Below, in pieces: positions 57,567 through 64,000 of a stretch of 64,000 nucleotides of DNA. Under the pieces are notes generated by a model. That model was not told the DNA's origin. It did no database searches and saw nothing but the letters and a program-made list of their open reading frames with translations. The stretch spans positions 186,001-250,000 of the forward strand of contig CAWKNQ010000004.1 of the NCBI GenBank assembly GCA_963850995.1. The letters run 5' to 3'. Origin of the DNA: Gaiellasilicea sp963850995. GTDB taxonomy: Bacteria > Actinomycetota > Thermoleophilia > Gaiellales > Gaiellaceae. The translations under genes and the position numbers were made by a program. Position 1 is the first letter of the stretch. Each line of letters begins with the position of its first letter.

Positions 57567-60356
57567 TCAGGAGGCGGGCTCGTACACGCGCGCGAGCTCG
57601 GTGCGCGTCCGGACGCCGAGCTTGGCGTAAATGTGCGTCAGGTGCGTCTCGACGGTTCGTTCGCCGAGGGACAGCGCGGCGGCGACCTCGCGGTTCGTCC
57701 GCCCGTCCGCTACGAGTGACGCAACGCGGCGCTCGGCGGCGGTCAGGCCTTCCTCGCGCCGGCGTCCGCTGATCTGCCCCAGCTCCGCTCGTGCGCGTCT
57801 CGTCCAGGTCACCTCGCCGAGTGCCTCGAAGCCTGCGAGCGCAGCCGCGATCGCCTCGCGTGCGCGGCGCTTCTGTCGCGCACGCCGTCGCGTTACGCCC
57901 AGTGCCAGGAGCGCACGGGCGTGGCCGAACGGATCCGCCTCCGCGTCCACCTGGTCGACCGCCCGCTCGAGCGTTTCCGATGCGACCTCGATGTCGCCCC
58001 GGGCCGCCGCGACCAGGCCGCGGCAGCGAGTGATGTGCGCGAGGATGCGGTCGCGCCCGAGCCGTCGCGCGTCCGGCTCCCAGGCGTCGAGCAGCGCGGC
58101 GGCGTCCTCTACCCGCCCGAGCTCCAGCAATGTCTCCGCGAAGTCGGCACGCCACCGGAAGATGGCCGGCTCACGCAGCCCGCGCGCCTCGGCGGCGGCT
58201 TCCGCGGCAGTGAAGGCTGCTATCGCTGCGTCGGGAGCAGCATCTGCGCGGTGTGCGAGACCGGGCAATGCCTCGAGCTCGTGCAAGAGCCAGCCCGGGT
58301 CTGTAACGGCCAGTTCGCGGCCGCGCGCTGCCAGCTGTCGGGCCTGTTCGAGCTCGCCGCGATGCAGCGCGACCTCGGCGCGAACGAGGAACGGGCCCGC
58401 CAAGTCCGCCATCTGGTAGAGCGTGGAGATCTCGTGTTGACGCCGCTCGAGCTCGTGCGCGAGATCCCAGCGCCCGGCTCTGAGCTCGAGCATGCTGCGG
58501 AGCCCGAGCGCAAGTGCTACCAGCTGCTCGTCCCGCTGAGTCAACTCGCCCTCGAGGTCGTCGAGCAGCGCGCGCGCCCGATTGAAGCGACCGATCAAGG
58601 CGAGCAAGGCAATAAGGACAAAGGTCGCCAGCAGAAGGCCCTGCCTCGTCCAGGCCAGGAGATGCGCGAGCTGCGTGCTCGGATGCGCCCGGTCGCCTCG
58701 TCTCAACCGCGAGGCCAACTCGTGTGCCTGCTCGGCCAGCGCGATGGCGTCGGGCTGGCCGGCTCCGAAGCGAACCCGCGCGAGCACCGCCAGCGAACCG
58801 GCGCGCAAGAAGTCGTCATCGAGCTGCTCCGCCAGGTCCAGCGACGCGCGTGCGTGGCGCTCCTTCGCCCGCACGTCCTGCGAATCGGCGATCGCTGCAA
58901 GCCACTGGTGGGCGGCCGCCCGTAAAGCGGGGTGCGTAGCCGCCTCGGAGAGGGCATCGCGGCGCAGCGCTATCGCGCCGTCGAAGTTCCCGGCCACCTG
59001 CTCGACGGAGCTCATGAGAGCGAGCGCCTCGGCGCGGGAACGATCATCTCGAGCTTCCGCCAATGTCTCTTCTGCGAGCACGCGGGCGCGCGGCAGGTCG
59101 CCGGCCCTGAGCTGGGCAATCGCCGCCACGATCGCCCGTCGGTGCCGCCCTTCGCGATCCTCCTCCGGCGTCAGCCGACGGGCGCGCTCGCCCAGCTCCG
59201 CGGCGACGGTAGGTACACCGCGGACGCCGGCGACGATGACGGCCTGGTCGAGCGACGCGGCAATCTCGGCGTCCGCGCCCTCCGCCGCGAACGCAAGGTG
59301 GCGAGCCCGCCCCAGTGGATCGCGGACGACCGCAGCAAGGGCCGCGTGCGCAGAGCGCCGCATCGCTTCGTCTGCTTGCTGGTAGACGCTCGCCGCGAGG
59401 AGCGGGTGGGCGAAGCGCAGACGGTCCGCGGCTCGCACGACCACCCCGTGCGAGACCGCCGGCTCGAGCGCGTCCTCGGCGCCGGCCTTCCGCAACATGT
59501 CCGTCTCCGCCTCCCCGGCCGCGGCCAGGAGCACGAGCGCCTGCCGCGTAGAGCCCGGTAGGGCGTCGATCCGGGCGCGAAGGAGCTCCTCCAGCGTCTC
59601 CGGGACGGGCAAGGCTCCGCTGGGGTCGAGCTCCTGCGGGAGTGATCGTGCGAGCTCGAGCGCATAGAACGGATTCCCGCCCGAGGTCTCGTGGATGCGG
59701 AGCAGCGTCGGTCGCGGAAAGACGCGGTCGAGCCGCTCGCGGAGGACGGCCTGCAGCGCGCCCACGGTCAGCGGCCCGACCTGCAGACGCTCGACGGACG
59801 GCGCGGGAAGCGCTGACTCGAGACTCGTAGGGTCGATCGTCCCGGAGCGTCGCGCGAGCAGGAGGTGCATCTGCCCGGCCGAGCGCCGTAGGGCGAACGC
59901 GAGCGCCGCGGTCGACGACGGATCGAACCACTGCACGTCGTCGACGGCGACGAGCAGCGGCTGCGCCTCGGCGAGCAGCTCGAGCGCGCTCCGCACGGCG
60001 ACACGCGAGCGGCGCGGGGAGCGAGCGGATCCTGCGTCTCCTCCAAGAGGAGAGCGACCTCGAGCGCACGCCGTCGCGGCGGCGCGAGCGCGGGCAGCAC
60101 CTCGTCCAAGGCGCTCTCGAAGAGATCGCCGAGGCCGGCTAGTGCGAAGCTCCGCTCGGCCTCGGCGGGCCGGCTGGAGAGGACGCGCAACCCTCGCTCG
60201 CGGGCGAGCTCGAGACCTTCGCAGCCAGAGCGTCGACTTCCCGATCCCGGCCTCGCCCTCGAGGACGAGCGCGCGCGGCGCTTCGACGGGACTCGCGTCG
60301 AGGAATCCGCGGATGCGTTCGACCTCGTCGTCGCGGCCGATCATCCCGCTCGCCAT
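57567..60356 (-). CDS. Large LuxR-family ATPase regulator (LAL type), two frame breaks
   Basis: About 930 aa. Start ATG 60356 (MASGMIGRDDEVERIRGFLD). N-terminal AAA/STAND ATPase: Walker A LVLEGEAGIGKSTLW, Walker B LLVAVDDVQWFD; long TPR-like middle; C-terminal LuxR helix-turn-helix LTAAERRVASLVADGRTNRE with LGERTVETHLTHIYAKLGV. Between about 60222 and 60015 the frame is displaced: there the other frame reads LELARERGLRVLSSRPAEAE and LFESALDEVLPALAPPRRRA, the normal content for this stretch, so two compensating indels are present. An ATP-responsive activator; it may govern the cupin and DUF4242-like genes behind it. Confidence 0.8.
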   Translation of the reverse strand: MASGMIGRDDEVERIRGFLDASPVEAPRALVLEGEAGIGKSTLWLRRSRARPRARVARPLQPARRGRAELRTSRPRRSLRERLGRGAARARAAATACARGRSPLGGDAGSARSPRRSRVAVRSALELLAEAQPLLVAVDDVQWFDPSSTAALAFALRRSAGQMHLLLARRSGTIDPTSLESALPAPSVERLQVGPLTVGALQAVLRERLDRVFPRPTLLRIHETSGGNPFYALELARSLPQELDPSGALPVPETLEELLRARIDALPGSTRQALVLLAAAGEAETDMLRKAGAEDALEPAVSHGVVVRAADRLRFAHPLLAASVYQQADEAMRRSAHAALAAVVRDPLGRARHLAFAAEGADAEIAASLDQAVIVAGVRGVPTVAAELGERARRLTPEEDREGRHRRAIVAAIAQLRAGDLPRARVLAEETLAEARDDRSRAEALALMSSVEQVAGNFDGAIALRRDALSEAATHPALRAAAHQWLAAIADSQDVRAKERHARASLDLAEQLDDDFLRAGSLAVLARVRFGAGQPDAIALAEQAHELASRLRRGDRAHPSTQLAHLLAWTRQGLLLATFVLIALLALIGRFNRARALLDDLEGELTQRDEQLVALALGLRSMLELRAGRWDLAHELERRQHEISTLYQMADLAGPFLVRAEVALHRGELEQARQLAARGRELAVTDPGWLLHELEALPGLAHRADAAPDAAIAAFTAAEAAAEARGLREPAIFRWRADFAETLLELGRVEDAAALLDAWEPDARRLGRDRILAHITRCRGLVAAARGDIEVASETLERAVDQVDAEADPFGHARALLALGVTRRRARQKRRAREAIAAALAGFEALGEVTWTRRARAELGQISGRRREEGLTAAERRVASLVADGRTNREVAAALSLGERTVETHLTHIYAKLGVRTRTELARVYEPAS

Positions 60357-60511
60357 GGCGTAACCATGGCGACAGACCGGCGCTACGACAAGGTCGAGAC
60401 TCCGCCGCACTCGGCTTGACAGCTCCAAGTGCCGCGCCGATTGTCGCGCGGCGCAGCCGATCCTAGAGAAGACCCTGCTAATCGCACGATTCAGGCAGCC
60501 TCAGCCGACCG

Positions 60512-60553
60512 CTTCCTAAACCGCGTGCACAGGTTCAATTCCTGTCGGGGGCA
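60512..60553 (+). repeat. Third copy of tRNA-Arg 3' half (att site)
   Basis: Loop TTCCTAA (60513-60519), ACCGC, GTGC, T-arm ACAGG-TTCAATT-CCTGT (60529-60545), acceptor CGGGGGC (60546-60552), A. The 41 bases are identical to copy 2. The 5' side of the anticodon stem is lost (CCGAC-C in place of GCGGT). Confidence 0.85.
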
Positions 60554-60567
60554 TCCCCGCTGGACAC

Positions 60568-60599
60568 GCCGAAACCCTCGCGTTTGCGGGGGTTTCGGC
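60568..60599 (+). terminator. Hairpin behind third tRNA-half copy
   Basis: GCCGAAACCC (60568-60577) pairs with GGGTTTCGGC (60590-60599), 10 bp, 15 bases after the tRNA end. Probably the original terminator of the tRNA gene, pushed here by insertions, though the same could be an element feature. Confidence 0.6.
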
Positions 60600-60651
60600 C
60601 ACTCCATCGCCCGCTCGCATTGCCGCTCAGAACCGCTGGAAACCGCTCCCC

Positions 60652-60681
60652 ACTGGCGCGCACTGGCGCGAGACTGGCGCG
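60652..60681. repeat. Three ACTGGCGCG repeats
   Basis: ACTGGCGCG at 60652-60660, 60662-60670 and 60673-60681, about 100 bases after the third tRNA end, a position like that of the AGGGTCTC array after the first. Confidence 0.6.
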
Positions 60682-60771
60682 CACTTGATCGGCGGTCGAG
60701 CAGCACGTGACGAGCCCGCTCTGCGTCTGCTGTCGTAACCCCCTCGGTTTCTAAGCCGTTGCATCTCCCAA

Positions 60772-60939
60772 ATGCGGACGCTTGCGGCACTCATGATCTC
60801 GATGACCCTGCTGACCACCGCACTTCTTCTGCACGCCGTTGCAATCCGTGAGCAGCGTCCTGCCTCTCAGCCGACTTCTGTTACTGACCGTCTGCGAGTC
60901 GATCACGGACGACAGCTTGCCGTCATGCGAGGCCGCTGA
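60772..60939 (+). CDS. Small membrane protein, 55 aa
   Basis: ATG 60772 gives MRTLAALMISMTLLTTALLL (hydrophobic) then a polar tail rich in Arg and Gln. Nothing recognised. It ends 3 bases before the next small gene. The base composition is less GC-rich than the surroundings. Confidence 0.5.
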   Translation: MRTLAALMISMTLLTTALLLHAVAIREQRPASQPTSVTDRLRVDHGRQLAVMRGR

Positions 60940-60942
60940 GAC

Positions 60943-61035
60943 ATGGAAGCGTTGATCGGCCTCTTGCTGTTGCTGACGATTCCGGGGCTGCTCACCTTCC
61001 TGCCTAGCCGGTCCAAGCGGGGCTCCGACGGATGA
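60943..61035 (+). CDS. Very small single-helix membrane peptide, 30 aa
   Basis: ATG 60943: MEALIGLLLLLTIPGLLTFL then PSRSKRGSDG. A lone transmembrane helix with a basic cytoplasmic end (inside-positive). Its stop overlaps the start of the next gene as ATGA, the main reason to believe it is translated. Family unknown. Confidence 0.55.
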   Translation: MEALIGLLLLLTIPGLLTFLPSRSKRGSDG

Positions 61036-61316
61036 CCACGGAACCGGATCTGGGCGCGCCGGGAAAGCCGCTCGAAATGTGGATCGACCGGCCCGATGGC
61101 AAACCTGCCCTCTATCCGCTTCCACAGACGAAGCGCGACAACTGCGAGCACCTGATGCGCGAAATCCGAGGTCGCCACCCAACCGACGAGGAACTCGCTG
61201 AGTGGGAGATCACACGGCATGAGTACGAGCACTTCCTCGACCGCCTGCCGACCGCGCTACCGCAGGATGACCTGGAAGGCGATCTCGACGGCCAAGCCGA
61301 CCTGCACAGCGCGTAA
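61032..61316 (+). CDS. Uncharacterised soluble protein, 94 aa
   Basis: From ATG 61032. Acidic and charged, e.g. EIRGRHPTDEELAEWEITRH and a Trp/His-containing helix; no family recognised and no cysteine pairs. It is coupled with the 30-aa membrane peptide ahead and precedes corA by 32 bases. Confidence 0.55.
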   Translation: MTTEPDLGAPGKPLEMWIDRPDGKPALYPLPQTKRDNCEHLMREIRGRHPTDEELAEWEITRHEYEHFLDRLPTALPQDDLEGDLDGQADLHSA

Positions 61317-61348
61317 CTAACTCCGCCCCAGCGCCGTTCCAGACCGAC

Positions 61349-62329
61349 ATGTCGAAGGTGAGTAGCGTGCCAAGCAAGGTCGTGCTGTTCGACGGGGATC
61401 GAGTGGAGCAGCTCGACGGCCTCGCGGAGCGGCCCGGGCGGCTGAGCCGCTCGAAGCTGCTCTGGGTCGACCTCGACCGCGAGTCCGAGGAGGCCGTGAG
61501 CCGAGTTTCGAGTGAGTTCGCGCTCGACGACGAGACGCGCGAGGCGCTTGTCCGCTCAAGCGACCGCGCCCTTTTTCATGACCACGGTCATTACCTCCAT
61601 GTCACGGCGTATGCCCCGAGGCAAGAGGACGACTGCGCGCTGGTCGCGCTCGAGTGCATCATCGGCAAGAACTGGGTGATCACTGCCCACGAAACGCCGA
61701 TCTCGGTGCTGGAAGCGTTCGCAGAGAGAGCGTCCGGCTCGGGGGACACCGGCAGCATGGACGGTCCGACCTTCCTCGCGGCCCTGCTCGAGTGGGTGCT
61801 GGGGGCCTACTCGGACTCCTTCGAGCGGATCGAGCAACGGCTGGAGCGCTTCGACGTCGACGCGATGCGGGGCGACGGCGACGCCGAGCGCGAGATCGAG
61901 CGACTGGTCGAGATGCGGCTCGAAGTCGGCAAGCTTCGCCGTGCCCTTGTAGCTCATCGGCCCACGCTCGTCGCGCTGACCTACCCGGAGCTGGAGCCGC
62001 TCGGCGACAGCGACTCAGCGGAACGCTTCCAGTCGCTTCTGAGCCGGTTCGAAACGACCCTGCAGGAGGCACGCGACGCGCGCGAGGCGATCGTCGGCTC
62101 CTTCGACGTTCTGATCGCCCGCGGCGGCCACCGGACGAACGAGATCATGAAGGTGCTCACGCTCGCCTCCGTGATCCTGCTGCCGGGCGCGCTGCTTGCC
62201 GGGGTGATGGGCATGAACTTCAAGGTCGGGCTGTTCGAGGAGCCGATGCTGTTCTGGGTCGTGGTGGCCGTGATCGTCGCGGTAGCGCCAGTCACGCTCG
62301 GGATGGCCAAGCTGCGGCAGTGGATCTGA
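61349..62329 (+). CDS. corA: CorA-type magnesium transporter
   Basis: 326 aa from ATG 61349. The defining GMN motif is in GVMGMNFKVGLFEE (about residue 290), between the two C-terminal membrane helices (VLTLASVILLPGALLAGVMG and MLFWVVVAVIVAVAPVTLGM). A long cytoplasmic helical domain precedes (FERIEQRLERFDVDAMRG; RLVEMRLEVGKLRRAL). It carries Mg2+ (or Co2+/Ni2+) inward as a homopentamer. No M-box riboswitch is visible upstream. Confidence 0.92.
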   Translation: MSKVSSVPSKVVLFDGDRVEQLDGLAERPGRLSRSKLLWVDLDRESEEAVSRVSSEFALDDETREALVRSSDRALFHDHGHYLHVTAYAPRQEDDCALVALECIIGKNWVITAHETPISVLEAFAERASGSGDTGSMDGPTFLAALLEWVLGAYSDSFERIEQRLERFDVDAMRGDGDAEREIERLVEMRLEVGKLRRALVAHRPTLVALTYPELEPLGDSDSAERFQSLLSRFETTLQEARDAREAIVGSFDVLIARGGHRTNEIMKVLTLASVILLPGALLAGVMGMNFKVGLFEEPMLFWVVVAVIVAVAPVTLGMAKLRQWI

Positions 62330-62621
62330 CCCACCGGCCACCACCCTTTCACAGGCCAAGGTTCTCAACGATTCCACAACGAGTCCACGTTTCGACCGCG
62401 CAATCCCCGCACCCAAAGAGACGCCGCACACGTTGTCTGTATCGGACTGCACCGGGTGGACGGGTACGCGCGAAGAGGTCAGCGGCAGACCTAGGGGTCA
62501 CGCAGCGACCGTCCATCCGGGGGCAGTTCATCCAATTTCACGGGCGACATGGCGAAGGAGCTGCTCGCCCTCTGCCGGCGGATCTAGCCCGAGCTCGGAG
62601 ACGGTCTCCAACGGCGGGTTC
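62330..62621. other. Intergenic stretch without recognised features
   Basis: 292 bases behind corA. Small frames in several directions, none supported by composition or motif; no repeat, tRNA or riboswitch seen. Confidence 0.4.
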
Positions 62622-62834
62622 TCACGGGCCGCGGACGACGGTCACCCTGTCGCCGAGAGGCCACTCCTTGACGAAGTCCTCGTGCCCTTCCACTCGCAGC
62701 GAAACGCGGACGGTCGTGTCGGTTCGATCGATCTCCCGCACAACCTTTGCCTCGACCGGCTCCGGCTCACCGTCGAGGTCGACCAACACGACGTCGCCCA
62801 GCACGAGCCGCTGGACGTCGTACTCCATCGCCAT
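62622..62834 (-). CDS. Uncharacterised small beta-barrel-like protein
   Basis: 70 aa from ATG 62834. The alternating pattern (VLGDVVLVDLDGEPEPVEAK, VVREIDRTDTTVRVSLRVEG, PLGDRVTVVRGP) suggests a five-stranded OB or SH3-like barrel. No family recognised. The codon use fits the chromosome. Confidence 0.6.
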   Translation of the reverse strand: MAMEYDVQRLVLGDVVLVDLDGEPEPVEAKVVREIDRTDTTVRVSLRVEGHEDFVKEWPLGDRVTVVRGP

Positions 62835-62937
62835 GGGCGCATGTAATCACGCTGCGCCGAGCACGTTCGCGTCGATCGGGGCAGAAACACGGATCGAGGG
62901 ACGACATAGCCCCTCGATCCGGTCCGGAGTGTTCCGA

Positions 62938-63357
62938 TCAGGCCGCGGTTTCCCTGACGGATTCCTTGAAGCCCTGCCAGCGTGCCGTGAGCGCGTAGAG
63001 CACGACGAAGTTGAGCGCGACGATCAGGATGTTCCAGAGGGGATACGCCTGGGGGTAGTTCGCCAGGAACGCGACCTGCTGGATCGCGTTGACGGCCACG
63101 CCGATGATCGCGAGCCAGCGTGCCCAGCCCGCCCCACCGAGCAATCCGAGCCCGGCCAGGATGAGCACGGCTCCCCAGACGAGGCTGGTCCAGCCCCATG
63201 CAGTCACGTCGAGGAGTGCGAGGCCCTCGGGCGTCGCGACGACATATTCGTCCTCGAGAATCGCCATGAAACCCTGGAGCATGTCCATCGCCCCGACGAT
63301 GATGATCACGAAGCTGGCGAAGACGATCCAGCCACTCCATGAGTCTTGTGATGCCAT
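62938..63357 (-). CDS. DUF7144-like four-helix membrane protein
   Basis: 139 aa from ATG 63357, with AAAGGAG nine bases ahead. Four membrane helices: WIVFASFVIIIVGAMDMLQG, WTSLVWGAVLILAGLGLLGG, ARWLAIIGVAVNAIQQVAFL and NILIVALNFVVLYALTA. It matches the widespread actinobacterial membrane protein type (vitamin K epoxide reductase-unrelated, no cysteines). Function unknown, often near transporters of stress regulons. Confidence 0.75.
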   Translation of the reverse strand: MASQDSWSGWIVFASFVIIIVGAMDMLQGFMAILEDEYVVATPEGLALLDVTAWGWTSLVWGAVLILAGLGLLGGAGWARWLAIIGVAVNAIQQVAFLANYPQAYPLWNILIVALNFVVLYALTARWQGFKESVRETAA

Positions 63358-63443
63358 CTTGCTTGCTCCTTTCAGGAGAACCCGACGCACTCATTCGGGT
63401 TTGCCGAGTGAAGCCCTCTGTTCAGCGGCGTGACGCGCGACGG

Positions 63444-64000
63444 CTATCCGGCTTCGGCGGGAGCTTCGAGCGCGGCGTGTGCCGCTGCGACCTTGGCCCG
63501 GCGGGCCTTCGTCAGCTCCTGGACGAAGATCTGGATCATCGCTGCGAGCGGAACGGCGGTGAGGGCGCCAAGGACGCCGAGCAGGGCGCCGAAGAGTGTG
63601 ACGGCGACGATGATGAAGAACCCCGAGAGGTTGACCGCAACGCCCTGGATCTTTGGTGTGAGGATGTTGTTCTCGACCTGCTGGTAGACGAGCAGGACGA
63701 CGAGCATGATGATCGCGGCGGTGAGCCCTTCCTCGGCCCACAGTGCCGGCACGAGGATGACGCCGGCGATCGTCGCGCCGATGTTCGGGATCATGTCGAG
63801 CAGCCCCGCGATGACGCCGAGCGCGAGCGCGTAGCTGGAGCCGAGGAGCCAGGCGGTGAGCCCCTGGGTCGTTCCGGCGATCGCTGCGATCACGACGACG
63901 CCGATCGCCCAGCGTGAGACCGAGGTCGTCACCTTCTCCCAGACGCCGAGCCAGCGCTCGTCCTCGCCCGGCATCAGCACGCTCCCGAGCGCCCGCTTCA
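63444..64000 (-). CDS. AI-2E family transporter, C-terminal part
   Basis: The frame runs to the window edge without a start, so the N-terminal half lies outside. The visible 185 residues have five or so helices, with the family patterns KVTTSVSRWAIGVVVIAAIA, YALALGVIAGLLDMIPNIGA, and LLVYQQVENNILTPKIQG. The AI-2E/PerM family exports small molecules or sodium-proton fluxes; the specific role here is unknown. The C-terminus (ELTKARRAKVAAAHAALEAPA) is cytoplasmic. Confidence 0.86.
   Translation of the reverse strand, partial: KRALGSVLMPGEDERWLGVWEKVTTSVSRWAIGVVVIAAIAGTTQGLTAWLLGSSYALALGVIAGLLDMIPNIGATIAGVILVPALWAEEGLTAAIIMLVVLLVYQQVENNILTPKIQGVAVNLSGFFIIVAVTLFGALLGVLGALTAVPLAAMIQIFVQELTKARRAKVAAAHAALEAPAEAG

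Noticed and set aside
53641..60553. CRISPR array or prophage in the accessory region
   Set aside because: Direct repeats are too few and irregular for CRISPR, and there are no phage structural, replication or integrase genes.
62349..62531. 60-codon minus-strand frame after corA
   Set aside because: Cys/Arg-rich composition, no ribosome site and no neighbour coupling.

Overview
The window is high-GC (about 70%), densely coded bacterial chromosome. Coding bias, frequent GTG and TTG starts, a SigR/RsrA-like pair, a short alpha-glucan phosphorylase, adjacent dynamin-like GTPases and the many 1-4 bp gene overlaps suggest a deep-branching actinobacterium. Thermoleophilia (Gaiellales/Solirubrobacterales) is my best guess; this is inference from gene content, not a database match.

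Layout. 0-5 kb: end of a TPR gene, divergent cell-wall enzymes (M15 peptidase, L,D-transpeptidase), an isoprenylcysteine-type methyltransferase, a PGM1-like ATP-grasp ligase and a beta-lactamase-fold hydrolase. 5-9 kb: a MarR regulator, two operator palindromes and a DrrAB-type exporter, then a TPR-LuxR regulator. 9-16 kb: methyltransferase, cupin, VOC protein, acetyl-CoA synthetase, M24 and M32 peptidases. 16-22 kb: a coupled operon of amidohydrolase, a three-subunit molybdenum hydroxylase, cyclophilin and a MobA-like nucleotidyltransferase. 22-29 kb (minus): small zinc-finger-like protein, YbdK-type ligase, 1002-aa FtsX-like permease, double-NBD ABC ATPase, HMA metal chaperone, ECF sigma factor and zinc anti-sigma factor. 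29-36 kb: patatin, HtrA protease, Grx-BolA pair, secreted HExxH/Fn3 protein, aconitase. 36-39 kb: promoter, structured leader and TPP riboswitch controlling a CytX-like permease, a PfkB kinase and an Asp-box protein. 39-44 kb: PhzF, SixA, an ABC-2 exporter, a palindromic MITE-like element and TypA. 44-53.6 kb: copper operon (YcnI, CopC-CopD fusion), two dynamin-like GTPases, glycogen phosphorylase, dienelactone hydrolase.

53.6-60.7 kb is the accessory region. An intact tRNA-Arg(CCT) is followed by two further copies of its 3' half, about 2.7 and 6.8 kb downstream, each with a hairpin behind it. Octamers AGGGTCTC cluster at both ends of the first interval. This is the footprint of tandem tRNA-targeted integrations that have lost their integrase. 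The cargo is a DHFR-like reductase, a GNAT acetyltransferase and a SnoaL-like protein (the last two bounded by 22-bp direct repeats), then a cupin, a small DUF4242-like protein and a large LuxR-family ATPase. Beyond it are three coupled small proteins, CorA, a DUF7144-like membrane protein and the C-terminal part of an AI-2E family transporter.

At least seven well-conserved genes contain single- or double-base frame breaks although both halves keep good family sequence. These look like consensus errors of a draft assembly rather than decay, and they are flagged individually.
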